23,458 bases of DNA from 2-01-FULL-49-22 sp036507655 (lineage in GTDB: Bacteria > Patescibacteriota > Saccharimonadia > Saccharimonadales > UBA10212), in contig DATCIS010000031.1 of assembly GCA_036507655.1 (NCBI GenBank), positions 1-23,458 on the forward strand, in the 5' to 3' direction. The notes below the pieces were generated by a model. It was not told the origin of the DNA and searched no databases. It saw only the letters and a list, made by a program, of their open reading frames with translations. A program made the position numbers and the translations under genes. Positions 1 through 7,529 of the stretch are shown piece after piece (position 1 is the stretch's first letter; each line of letters starts with the position of its first letter).

Positions 1-189
1 ATGCAAGGCGGTGCCCCCAATACCCCGCCCATCCCCGTGGCGCGTGTCGGTATGAGCCGCGAACACGCCAAGAGCGTCCTGCAAATTTTACAATCTACAT
101 TGACGCAAACAGAGCAAAATGTGGCCAAACTACCCAAAAGACTCATCACGCCAGACAACTCCTCTTCTGAGGAGTCGCCTCGAAGCTAG
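1..189 (+). CDS. C-terminal end of a small protein, possibly DUF3467-like (5' truncated)
   Basis: The frame is open from the first base to TAG at 187-189, so the methionine at position 1 is probably internal and the gene likely begins outside the window. The 62 visible residues contain ARVGMSREHAKSVLQILQ followed by a Thr/Gln-rich helix. This resembles the 'RVxMSPEHAKxLLxxLxxNL' tail of DUF3467 proteins, a short family of unknown function; I recognise the pattern from memory and cannot confirm it. The last codons contain a perfect 7-bp hairpin (158-164 with 169-175) without a T-run, which could help end transcripts from either side. The gene converges with the two tRNA genes on the minus strand, nine bases beyond its stop. 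Confidence 0.5.
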   Translation: MQGGAPNTPPIPVARVGMSREHAKSVLQILQSTLTQTEQNVAKLPKRLITPDNSSSEESPRS

Positions 190-197
190 CCATAGCC

Positions 198-273
198 TGG
201 TACCCCCGGACGGATTCGAACCGCCGACCCTCTGTTCCGAAGACAGATGCTCTATCCGCTGAGCTACGGGGGC
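198..273 (-). tRNA. tRNA-Arg (anticodon TCG)
   Basis: Read on the minus strand this is a complete 76-nt cloverleaf. The acceptor stem GCCCCCG pairs with CGGGGGT (one G-T pair), the D arm holds TAGCTCAGCGGATAGAGC, the anticodon loop is CTTCGGA, and the T arm contains GGTTCGAATCC. The anticodon TCG reads CGA and, by wobble, other CGN codons. The terminal CCA is encoded (198-200). It lies 18 bases downstream of tRNA-Lys and is probably co-transcribed with it. Confidence 0.95.
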
Positions 274-291
274 ACTAAATGATGTAGAAAC

Positions 292-368
292 TGGAGGGCC
301 CACTGGGACTCGAACCCAGGACACCCTGCTTAAGAGGCAGGTGCTCTAACCAACTGAGCTATGGGCCC
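292..368 (-). tRNA. tRNA-Lys (anticodon CTT)
   Basis: This 77-nt minus-strand cloverleaf has acceptor GGGCCCA pairing with TGGGCCC, an anticodon stem CCTGC/GCAGG, loop CTCTTAA (anticodon CTT), and T loop GGTTCGAGTCC. The CCA end is encoded (292-294). It reads AAG codons and is the first gene of a two-tRNA unit with tRNA-Arg. Confidence 0.95.
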
Positions 369-380
369 CTAACAGATAAA

Positions 381-409
381 ACTTTAGCAAATTACCCCTG
401 TTTTTGCAA
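381..409 (-). promoter_or_regulatory. Promoter for the tRNA-Lys/tRNA-Arg unit
   Basis: On the minus strand TTGCAA (409-404) is followed after exactly 17 bases by TAAAGT (386-381), a good sigma-70-like pair. The predicted start lies a few bases before the tRNA-Lys 5' end at 368. TTGCAA is self-complementary and close to the folD -10 box, so the two divergent promoters nearly touch. Confidence 0.6.
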
Positions 410-418
410 TCATTGGGG

Positions 419-424
419 TACAAT
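419..424 (+). promoter_or_regulatory. -10 box for folD (TACAAT)
   Basis: TACAAT ends nine bases before the folD ATG at 434. A start site about seven bases downstream would leave a leader of only two or three bases, so the mRNA would be effectively leaderless. No clear -35 hexamer at 17 bases was seen. Confidence 0.45.
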
Positions 425-433
425 AATCCAGGT

Positions 434-1255
434 ATGAAATTGCTGAACGGTCAAGAGCTAGCCGGCTTTATTAAAGAGCGTCACGCTCGGCAAGTAAAGC
501 AGCTGAAAAGCGCTGGGGTTCAACCGAAGTTGGCCATCGTGCAGGTCAAAGACGACCCGGTTATCAGTACTTATGTACGCCTAAAGCAACATTATGGCGC
601 AGATATTGGGGTGAAAGTAGATGTGCATACACCAAAACAAATCGATGTCCCGAAATTACTTGACTTGTTAAGTAATGATAAATCAGTGCATGGAATTATC
701 GTGCAGTTGCCTCTAACCGACCCTTCCGAAACAGATAAAATCGTTAATCTCGTAGCACCCGGAAAAGACGTTGATGCGCTTGGTAAAGATGCAAAATTCG
801 AACCGGCGACGCCGATGGCAATTCTATGGCTGCTCAACGGCTACAACATCGAGCTTGCTGGCAAGCACGTATTGCTGATTGGCCGGGGCAAATTAGTTGG
901 TGCGCCTTTAGAAAAAATCCTGAAAAATTCGAACATTGATGTGGAGGTAATCGAGGGGGACGTTAAAGACTTAGCCGAGCATACCAAAAAAGCCGATGTT
1001 ATAGTTACCGCCACCGGCAGCCCGGCAATTCTGTATTCCGACATGATAAAACCAGGCACCATCGTTGTAGACGCTGGGGTTGCCAGCGAGGAAGGCAAAA
1101 CCGTTGGCGATTTGGCGCCGGAAGTTTATGAACGGGACGACCTGACAATCACACCTCAAAAGGGCGGCGTTGGCCCACTTACCGTTTGCGCCCTATTCGA
1201 GAATGTCATAAGAGCCGCCCAGCACTTGCCCCGCTCTAAAACCCGAGCGGAGTAG
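434..1255 (+). CDS. folD: Bifunctional methylenetetrahydrofolate dehydrogenase / methenyltetrahydrofolate cyclohydrolase
   Basis: FolD interconverts 5,10-methylene-, 5,10-methenyl- and 10-formyl-tetrahydrofolate with NADP in the cytoplasm, supplying one-carbon units for purines, thymidylate and formyl-methionine. Seen here: the catalytic Tyr/Lys stretch STYVRLKQHYGADIG, the substrate-loop motif GIIVQLPL, the linker EPATPMAILWLL, the Rossmann region VLLIGRGKLVGAPL, and the C-terminal GGVGPLT that replaces the usual PGGVGPMT. The length of 273 residues is slightly below the family norm of about 280-290. I chose ATG 434 over the upstream in-frame ATG at 404 because the extra ten residues do not match the family and would overlap the promoter. 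murI begins 14 bases after the stop, so the two are probably co-transcribed. Confidence 0.95.
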   Translation: MKLLNGQELAGFIKERHARQVKQLKSAGVQPKLAIVQVKDDPVISTYVRLKQHYGADIGVKVDVHTPKQIDVPKLLDLLSNDKSVHGIIVQLPLTDPSETDKIVNLVAPGKDVDALGKDAKFEPATPMAILWLLNGYNIELAGKHVLLIGRGKLVGAPLEKILKNSNIDVEVIEGDVKDLAEHTKKADVIVTATGSPAILYSDMIKPGTIVVDAGVASEEGKTVGDLAPEVYERDDLTITPQKGGVGPLTVCALFENVIRAAQHLPRSKTRAE

Positions 1256-1269
1256 TCGGTAATCGGATT

Positions 1270-1956
1270 ATGGAGCGTCGAGCTTTTAGTGCTGGGGTGC
1301 CGAATAAGACCAAAATCGGAGTTTTTGACTCGGGGGTGGGCGGACTGTCGGTTGTAAACGCCATCAAAAAAGAGCTGCCGGAGCTGGAGATTATCTATAA
1401 GGAAGATAGGGAACACGTGCCTTATGGGACACGCAACATTGACGAGATTTACGGTTTTGTAAAACCGATTTTCCAAGAATTTATTAATGAGCGCTGCCAG
1501 GTGGTTGTAGTGGCCTGTAACACCGTTACAACCAACCTCATTAGCCGCTTGAGAGATGAATTTTCGGTACCGATGGTCGGCATGGAGCCGATGGTCAAAC
1601 CAGCGGCCGTGGCCAGCAAAACAGGCGTGATTACCGTTTGTGCCACGCCACGAACACTTGAAAGCCAACGGTACCACTGGCTCAAAGAACAATTTGCCAA
1701 GAATGTTAAGGTGCTAGAACCGGACTGCAGCGATTGGGCCTATATGGTTGAGCACAACAGGGTAAATCGCCAAAAAATCGCAAAAATTGTAGAGGGAAGC
1801 ATTACTCAAGGAGCAGACCAGATTGTCTTGGGCTGCACGCATTACCACTGGATAGAAGAGCTTATTAAACAGATGGTCAACGATCGTGCTCAAATAATCC
1901 AACCCGAGGGACCGGTCATCAAACAACTTAAGAGAGTGCTAGGACAGCTTGTTTGA
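1270..1956 (+). CDS. murI: Glutamate racemase
   Basis: MurI converts L- to D-glutamate for peptidoglycan through two active-site cysteines, without a cofactor. Both cysteine motifs are present: ACNTVTT near residue 78 and LGCTHYHW near residue 180. The N-terminal GVFDSGVGGLS carries the catalytic Asp/Ser pair, and HVPYG is retained. The segment before PYG reads KEDREH instead of the common GDTAxx. The protein has 228 residues, shorter than the usual 250-280, with a short variable N-terminus of about 16 residues before the core. No strong ribosome-binding site precedes ATG 1270. Its 3' end overlaps the convergent murD by 29 bases, so the enzyme making D-Glu and the ligase using it lie tail to tail. 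Confidence 0.93.
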   Translation: MERRAFSAGVPNKTKIGVFDSGVGGLSVVNAIKKELPELEIIYKEDREHVPYGTRNIDEIYGFVKPIFQEFINERCQVVVVACNTVTTNLISRLRDEFSVPMVGMEPMVKPAAVASKTGVITVCATPRTLESQRYHWLKEQFAKNVKVLEPDCSDWAYMVEHNRVNRQKIAKIVEGSITQGADQIVLGCTHYHWIEELIKQMVNDRAQIIQPEGPVIKQLKRVLGQLV

Positions 1957-3286
1957 ACTGATTGCCGCGGTCTTTGTAATCTTTGAATAATCCAAAGCTG
2001 GCGCAGCCGGTTGAGAGAAGCACGACGTCCCCCGGCTGCGCCAGCTTTCGGGCTGCCTCAACAATCTCCGGCATCTTCTTTAACCCCATGGTTATTTGGT
2101 TAAAACCGCGTTCTTTCAATAAAGCGGTAATCTTATCACTTGTCGCGCCAATTACTATGGCGTGACGGACATTTGATTTAGTGACCTCGTAACTCAACTG
2201 CTCGAATGGCAATCCTTTATCTGACCCTCCTAAAATAACCACCTTCGGCTCTTTGAAGGATTTTAGTGCCACTATTGCCGCATCCGGTGTAGTAGCAAAT
2301 GAGTCGTCATAGAATTTTACGCCCTGCAAGCTCCGTACAAGCTCCAGACGGTGTTCTAAACCACTAAAGCTAGATAATACTGTTTTTGCTTTGTCAAGAG
2401 CACATGGCGCCTCAAAAACGGCCGTGAGCGCCGCACAGATGTTCTGAAGGTTATGCTCACCCAGCAGTTTTACCTCTGATTTATTGATAATCTCTTGCTC
2501 GTCATCACCTATGACAATCATTCCGTCATGTCTGATGAATGCTCCCGGTTTCTCGAAATAGGGTACTTTTTTACCTGGAGAATAATCGGCTAATTTTTTG
2601 GAGTTTTCATCATTGGCGAAATAGATAGCTATGTCTTCGGGCTTCTGATGTTTAAAGAGGTTGGCCTTGGCCTCAAGATACTCTTGCGTATCTTTATGCC
2701 AATCCATATGTTCCTCGGTTATCATCAAGCTGACAGCGATGTGCGGGCTATGGTCTAACTTGTAGAGCTGAAAACTTGATAGCTCCAGCACTACCCAATC
2801 ATCGGGTTGTACTTCTCGGACAAAATCCAGCGGGCTTTTGCCAATGTTGCCGCCGAGGTGAGCTTTCTGGCCCTCGGCTTCAAGCATTTTAGCAATCAGC
2901 GTAGAAGTGGTGCCTTTGCCCTTAGTGCCAGTTACCCCGATTATGTTTTGAGTTTTTACTTTCTCAAAAAAAATCTGCAGGCTAGTGGTGGCCTTAGACC
3001 AAAAATCCCCCCTATCGCCAAAGACTTTAACAAGGTTTTTATAAGAAGTGGGAGTGTAAGCAATTCTATCGCAGGTATCTATTCCCTGAAGATAACTTAA
3101 ATCGGTTACATTGCTGGTTACGCCAGGTGTGCGCTCTTTGGAAACGAACTGTACCTTAACTGTCTCTGATTCGGCAGGAAAGTCATCTCTTGGCTCTTCG
3201 TTAACGATCAGATAATCGTATTCGGGCCCGAAATAATGATAGACGCTCTGGCCCTCGACGCCCCAGCCGACGATGCCGATCTTCAT
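1928..3286 (-). CDS. murD: UDP-N-acetylmuramoyl-L-alanine--D-glutamate ligase
   Basis: MurD adds D-glutamate to UDP-MurNAc-L-Ala in the cytoplasm using ATP. The 452-residue protein has the Mur ligase layout: an N-terminal Rossmann domain starting MKIGIVGWGVEGQS; a central ATPase with the P-loop GVTGTKGKGTTS (residues about 117-128), ELSSFQL (168-174), EEHMDWH (191-197) and the lysine of YLEAKANLF expected to be carbamylated; then LEHRLE, GGSDKG and the C-terminal STGCASFGLFKDYKDRGNQF. Length and motifs are normal. It starts three bases after the stop of the upstream receiver gene, so the two form an operon. A 17-bp perfect inverted repeat lies inside its 3' coding end. Confidence 0.96.
   Translation of the reverse strand: MKIGIVGWGVEGQSVYHYFGPEYDYLIVNEEPRDDFPAESETVKVQFVSKERTPGVTSNVTDLSYLQGIDTCDRIAYTPTSYKNLVKVFGDRGDFWSKATTSLQIFFEKVKTQNIIGVTGTKGKGTTSTLIAKMLEAEGQKAHLGGNIGKSPLDFVREVQPDDWVVLELSSFQLYKLDHSPHIAVSLMITEEHMDWHKDTQEYLEAKANLFKHQKPEDIAIYFANDENSKKLADYSPGKKVPYFEKPGAFIRHDGMIVIGDDEQEIINKSEVKLLGEHNLQNICAALTAVFEAPCALDKAKTVLSSFSGLEHRLELVRSLQGVKFYDDSFATTPDAAIVALKSFKEPKVVILGGSDKGLPFEQLSYEVTKSNVRHAIVIGATSDKITALLKERGFNQITMGLKKMPEIVEAARKLAQPGDVVLLSTGCASFGLFKDYKDRGNQFKQAVLALS
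1994..2048. repeat. 17-bp perfect inverted repeat inside the 3' end of murD
   Basis: AAAGCTGGCGCAGCCGG at 1994-2010 is the exact reverse complement of 2032-2048, separated by 21 bases. It is coding for murD (it encodes RKLAQPG and the TGCASF region) and lies 38 bases beyond the murI stop on the opposite strand. In RNA from either strand it would form a very stable GC-rich hairpin, but no T-run follows on either side. Confidence 0.75.
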
Positions 3287-3289
3287 GTT

Positions 3290-3652
3290 TTATAACTGTT
3301 GTTTAACTAAATCCGCTACTTGCTTCGGTGTCATGTCGGCCTTGACGATAAAGGCACTGACATTAAGGGCTTTTAGCTTATCCGGCGCTTCCTGCTCGCC
3401 GACATTTGTTAGGATAACTACCTTGATGTGCTTACCCCAATCGGTCTTGCGCATACGCTCCAGCATCTCATCGCCGTTCATCTCCGGCATCATCAGGTCT
3501 AAAAGTACGATGTCGGGTTTCATGTCTTCGCAGAGCTGTAACCCCAGTTTGCCGTTTTCAGCAATCTTGACATCGAAACCTTCGGCCTCAAATTTGAGAC
3601 GGTACATCTGGGCGATTGCCAAATCGTCTTCGATAATCGCAACTTTGGCCAT
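3290..3652 (-). CDS. Stand-alone response-regulator receiver (CheY-like)
   Basis: The 120 residues make up one complete receiver domain and nothing else. The acidic pair in IIEDD (residues 9-10), the phospho-acceptor D52 in VLLDLMMPEMNG, the switch threonine in VVILTN and the conserved lysine in AFIVKAD are all present, so it should be phosphorylated by a histidine kinase. There is no DNA-binding or enzymatic output domain, so it probably acts through protein contact or as a phosphate shuttle. It is the first gene of an operon with murD (gap of three bases). The only histidine kinase in view is 3.9 kb away on the other strand; a link between the two is possible but not shown. Confidence 0.9.
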   Translation of the reverse strand: MAKVAIIEDDLAIAQMYRLKFEAEGFDVKIAENGKLGLQLCEDMKPDIVLLDLMMPEMNGDEMLERMRKTDWGKHIKVVILTNVGEQEAPDKLKALNVSAFIVKADMTPKQVADLVKQQL

Positions 3653-3776
3653 TGCTTTAAATACTACACCCTAAGAAGGGTCTCGTCTATATTCAAAGCT
3701 GACTTTCACTTGATGTAGCCTTTTCGTACAAAAAGCTTACTAAAATGGCCGAATTTTTTAACTCTTCTGATAAGAT

Positions 3777-3795
3777 TATAGTGAGTTGTTAAAAT
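3777..3795 (+). promoter_or_regulatory. Candidate -10 boxes upstream of the adenylating-enzyme operon
   Basis: The 164-base divergent spacer between the receiver gene and the paaK-like gene holds TATAGT (3777-3782) and TAAAAT (3790-3795). The second would give a leader of about 15 bases before ATG 3817, with no Shine-Dalgarno sequence. No -35 box is clear. A short dyad CCCT-AAGA-AGGG lies at about 3669-3680, near the receiver start. Confidence 0.3.
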
Positions 3796-3816
3796 AAGCG
3801 GTCTTACTTAACAGAT

Positions 3817-5337
3817 ATGAGAAGATTATTACTGCCAAAAGGTTTTAAAGACCCTATTTGGTTGGAGAGTCAGTTAAATAGCCGCCCGGAATCGGATTGG
3901 AAACGGCTTGGCAAAAGAAGAGCTTTGGCGCTCTTTCACAACATGGCCGGGCGGGTACCAGCCTATAAGGATTTCTTGAAAAAGCACAAGATCGACCATA
4001 AAAAAATCGTATCTATCAAAGATTTCGCTCAGTTACCAACAGTCGATAAGGATAATTATTTACGAGCTTATCCTCGTGAAGCTTTATGCTGGGACGGCGA
4101 TTTTAAAAACGATAGCTGGACCATATCGACAACCTCCGGTTCTACCGGCAAACCTTTTTATTTTCCTCGCCAGAATTCTCAGGACTGGCAGTATGCTGTT
4201 ATGGCCGAACTTTACTTGCGGGCCAACTTTGATATCCAAAACAAAAGCACACTATACATCGTAGCTTTCCCGATGGGAGCTTGGATTGGCGGTTTATTCA
4301 CCTACGAGGCTCTCAAAATTATCGCCGATAGAGGTAAATATGACTTAAGCGTGATTACACCTGGTATTCATAAACAAGAAATAATCGAGGCGGTTAAGCA
4401 GCTAGGTCAAGACTTTGACCAGATCCTAATTGGTTCTTACGCACCGTTCTTGAAAGATATCTTGGATGACGGTGAAGAGGCAGGGATAAATTGGTACGAA
4501 CATAAACTGGGTTTTATTTTCTCCGCCGAGGGCTTTAATGAAGTATTCCGCGACTATGTAATTAAAAAAACCGGTCTGAAGAACCCTTATAAAGGCACTC
4601 TTAACCACTATGGTACGGTCGATATGGGAACCATGGCCCACGAAACTCCGCTGAGCGTCATGCTGCGCCGAGCGGCAATTAACGATCTGGAGATGTATAA
4701 AGCGCTCTTTAATCGGGAAGCTAAACTGCCTACTTTTGCCCAGTACAACCCGGCGCTTTTTTACTTTGAAGAAGACAATGGTACCTTGTACTGCTCTTCC
4801 TACAGCGGCCTGCCGCTGGTTCGGTACGATCTAAAGGACTCCGGCGGGATTATCAGCCTGAAACAGACCAGAAAAAGGCTGAAAAAGCTCGGCTATGACC
4901 TAGAGAAAGATATCGGAAGAGCTGGCATTAAGGACACTATTTGGAACCTGCCTTTTGTGTACGTCTATGAGCGGAATGATTTTTCAGTTAGTTTCTATGC
5001 CTTCCAGGTTTACCCGGAGACTATCCGGCGGGCGCTGCAGGCTGAGGAAATGGAACGTTTTCTTACAGGTAAATTTACCATGACTGTCAGATATGATGAC
5101 AGTGGTCAACAGCGACTGGAGATTCATGTAGAGCTAAGGCCCAAGCAGCCGGAAAATGAGCTTTTGCGCTCACGGACTCGGCGTTATATAGTCAATGCTT
5201 TACTTGCCGAGAGTTCGGAGTACCGCGAAACACACGTCATGTACGGCGAGAAGATTTACCCTGATATAATTTTTTGGCCCTACGAAGACTCAACTCATTT
5301 TAAGCCCGGGACCAAGCAAAAATGGGTAAAGAATTGA
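3817..5337 (+). CDS. PaaK-like AMP-forming acyl ligase (ANL superfamily)
   Basis: Enzymes of this family activate a carboxylate as an acyl-adenylate and usually pass it to CoA or another thiol. Visible in the 506 residues: the phosphate-binding loop TTSGSTGKP (about 105-113), the aromatic/adenine motif HYGTVDMG (about 264-271), the ribose-binding region RYDLKDSG (about 335-342), the hinge-like ERNDFSVSFYAFQVYPETI, and a C-terminal GTKQKWV that may supply the A10 lysine. The layout is closest to phenylacetate-CoA ligase and the CapK-type proteins. The substrate cannot be read from the sequence. No phenylacetate degradation genes are nearby, so a catabolic PaaK role is doubtful. The stop overlaps the next start by 16 bases, a strong sign of coupled translation with the E1-nitroreductase protein. 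Confidence 0.8.
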   Translation: MRRLLLPKGFKDPIWLESQLNSRPESDWKRLGKRRALALFHNMAGRVPAYKDFLKKHKIDHKKIVSIKDFAQLPTVDKDNYLRAYPREALCWDGDFKNDSWTISTTSGSTGKPFYFPRQNSQDWQYAVMAELYLRANFDIQNKSTLYIVAFPMGAWIGGLFTYEALKIIADRGKYDLSVITPGIHKQEIIEAVKQLGQDFDQILIGSYAPFLKDILDDGEEAGINWYEHKLGFIFSAEGFNEVFRDYVIKKTGLKNPYKGTLNHYGTVDMGTMAHETPLSVMLRRAAINDLEMYKALFNREAKLPTFAQYNPALFYFEEDNGTLYCSSYSGLPLVRYDLKDSGGIISLKQTRKRLKKLGYDLEKDIGRAGIKDTIWNLPFVYVYERNDFSVSFYAFQVYPETIRRALQAEEMERFLTGKFTMTVRYDDSGQQRLEIHVELRPKQPENELLRSRTRRYIVNALLAESSEYRETHVMYGEKIYPDIIFWPYEDSTHFKPGTKQKWVKN

Positions 5338-7490
5338 AAACCCCACTGATTTTTCCGGAAGGCTTATACAGCCAGCACGATATAGCTAAATTTCGGAGCC
5401 AGAACCCAGAAATTGAAATTTTAGATATTTACGAAGAGCAGCTCACCGAACTGTTTGAGATCCTCCATCCGAATCTTGACCCTGAATCATCAAACGAGAT
5501 TTATCAGCGATTCCTTAAAACTAAGATAGGTTCGGAGAAGGGTAGTTGGGTTTTTTACCCTTGGTCCGGGCGTTTGCTGCATATTTTGAACGAAGCTAAT
5601 TTTTTTGCGCTTAGGACTAACCGCAACCAGCATTTGATCACCAAGGACGAGCAGCAAAAACTTCAGGAATTCTCTGTTGGCGTGCTTGGATTATCGGTTG
5701 GCGGCTCAATGGCCGTGGCGTTGGCTTACAGCGCGGCTTGTGGAGAGCTTAGGCTGTCCGACAAAGACACTTTCTCTACCTCAAACATGAATCGGGTAAG
5801 AGTTAGGGTAGGTGATGTTGGTCAATCTAAGCTTGATGTTACGATGCGGCAGATTTACGAAGCTAATCCATACGCCAAATTAAAGGGCTTTGACGAGGGT
5901 GTATCTAAGGAAAACATTGCCGATTTTATAGCCGACGGAAAATTTATTTTACTCGAAGAAATCGACGACTTCGATATGAAAATACGAGTCCGGCTAGAAG
6001 CCGCCAAACGTCGGGTTCCGGTAGTTATGTTAACCAACTTGGGCGACAACGTCTTGGTTGATATTGAGCGCTACGATCTCCAAGACAAGCTCAAGCCATT
6101 TAATGGGATGGTTGATAACAAAATTATTGAAGCCATACTAAACGGTCAGTTAAGCGAAGAGGAGAAGAAAGGTTACGCCGTCCAAATTGTTGGTACTGCA
6201 CACGTGCCTACCCGGGCTTTGGAGTCAGTGCGTGATATCGGCAGGTCATTGGTTGGACGCCCACAGCTCTATAGCAGTGTCGCTATATCCGGTGGTTTGG
6301 CGACCTACATCGTCCGACAGATTGCACTCGGGGCTCATATGCCCACCGGCCGGTATTTTTATAGTTTGGCTGATGTTTTTAAACAACCCCGTCTAGATTT
6401 GCAGCTCAACGATAAACGCCGCCAAATCTTAAAAATGCTGAAGCGCCGACCGCCAATCAGAAAGAGATATATTCAACCGCCGCAGCTCGAGGCCGGTCAT
6501 TTCTTCTCGACAAAAAACCGCCATAACAAAATCGCCTGCTTGCTGGAATATGCCATCTTGGCTCCCTCGACTCACAACACTCAGCCATGGAGGATAAAAA
6601 TTGAAGACGACTCCTGCAAAATTTTTATAGATAATCGTCGCCAATTACCGGTCGCTGACAAGCTGCGCCGCGACATGTATATCAGTTTGGGGGCTTTTCT
6701 GAAAAATTTGGAAGCCGCTGCCCGGGCTTACGGCGTTTACGATCGCACGGATTTAGCTGGTCAATCTGATGAATTGGTCGCCGAGGTATATTTTAAAAAG
6801 CTCGACAAAGTATCTGCAACAGAGGTAGATCCAGAACAGTTGAAAGCCATTCAGACAAGGAGCAACTACCGTGGGCCACTTGCGCCCTTTGCAGTCTCCG
6901 ACAACCTCAGAAGTTTTGTTGCCGGTCTGAGTAGTGGCCAGCTTAAAATACTGATGGTTGAGGATAGAAAGAAGATAGAAAAACTGGCTGCCCTGACTGC
7001 ACAGGGCCTGAGACTGGCTTATAAAAATCCGGCATTCAGACGCGAAATATCATCTTGGATTAACCCAAATACTTCCAGAAGAAAAGCCGGCATTCCCGGC
7101 TACTCCCTCCGGATGCCGACGTTAACCTCTCATGTTATTCCGAGGGTAATCAGATTTAAGGATATTGGCAAAAAATTGGCCGAGCTTAACTACAGAAGTT
7201 TCATTAGCTCCTCAGCCGCGGTTATCTTTACTGCTGAAAAGGAAGAACCCGAAACTTGGTTGACCATAGGCCAAGCTGCCCAGGAAATATTGCTACACAT
7301 AGAATCTCATGGCGCTGCTGCCTCAATTTATGTTGCGGCTGTTGAAATGGGGAATTTGAGTCAATCAGTCAAAGAGGTGCTTGGCATCAGGGGCAAGACT
7401 AAACCACAGTTCCTCTTCTGTATTGGCAAACCAATTTGGCCCAAAGTCTATTCACCACGCGAGCCATTAAAGTCTAAACTAATCTATTAG
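5322..7490 (+). CDS. ThiF/E1-like adenylyltransferase fused to a nitroreductase-like domain (Rv1355c/MoeY-like)
   Basis: Residues about 1-110 form a lead domain containing GSWVFYPWSGRLLHIL. Residues about 115-300 form an E1/ThiF Rossmann domain: GVLGLSVGGS, then LSDKDTFSTSNMNRV with the Asn and Arg used for ATP in MoeB/ThiF, GQSKLD with the conserved Lys, and EEIDDFDMK where the Mg/ATP Asp sits. The adenylation site therefore looks intact. From about residue 400 a nitroreductase-type FMN domain of the Acg kind begins, with ILAPSTHNTQPWRI, FIDNRRQLP and RRDMYISLGAFLKNLE. The same domain order occurs in mycobacterial Rv1355c (MoeY); the true reaction is not known to me. ATG 5322 lies inside the end of the upstream ligase gene. 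An ATP-using activator followed by a flavin redox domain suggests small-molecule or peptide modification. Confidence 0.8.
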   Translation: MGKELKTPLIFPEGLYSQHDIAKFRSQNPEIEILDIYEEQLTELFEILHPNLDPESSNEIYQRFLKTKIGSEKGSWVFYPWSGRLLHILNEANFFALRTNRNQHLITKDEQQKLQEFSVGVLGLSVGGSMAVALAYSAACGELRLSDKDTFSTSNMNRVRVRVGDVGQSKLDVTMRQIYEANPYAKLKGFDEGVSKENIADFIADGKFILLEEIDDFDMKIRVRLEAAKRRVPVVMLTNLGDNVLVDIERYDLQDKLKPFNGMVDNKIIEAILNGQLSEEEKKGYAVQIVGTAHVPTRALESVRDIGRSLVGRPQLYSSVAISGGLATYIVRQIALGAHMPTGRYFYSLADVFKQPRLDLQLNDKRRQILKMLKRRPPIRKRYIQPPQLEAGHFFSTKNRHNKIACLLEYAILAPSTHNTQPWRIKIEDDSCKIFIDNRRQLPVADKLRRDMYISLGAFLKNLEAAARAYGVYDRTDLAGQSDELVAEVYFKKLDKVSATEVDPEQLKAIQTRSNYRGPLAPFAVSDNLRSFVAGLSSGQLKILMVEDRKKIEKLAALTAQGLRLAYKNPAFRREISSWINPNTSRRKAGIPGYSLRMPTLTSHVIPRVIRFKDIGKKLAELNYRSFISSSAAVIFTAEKEEPETWLTIGQAAQEILLHIESHGAAASIYVAAVEMGNLSQSVKEVLGIRGKTKPQFLFCIGKPIWPKVYSPREPLKSKLIY

Positions 7491-7500
7491 AGCTCTGGAC

Positions 7501-7506
7501 TATAAT
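7501..7506 (+). promoter_or_regulatory. -10 box for the histidine kinase gene (TATAAT)
   Basis: A perfect TATAAT lies ten bases after the stop of the upstream gene. Transcription would begin near 7513, just past the ATG at 7510 and just before the G-rich ribosome-binding site at 7515-7522. No convincing -35 box was seen at 17 bases. Confidence 0.5.
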
Positions 7507-7529
7507 GGCATGAGAAGGGGGGCTAAAAA

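Noticed and set aside
404..433. Upstream ATG for folD
   Set aside because: It precedes the -10 box and adds residues outside the family N-terminus.
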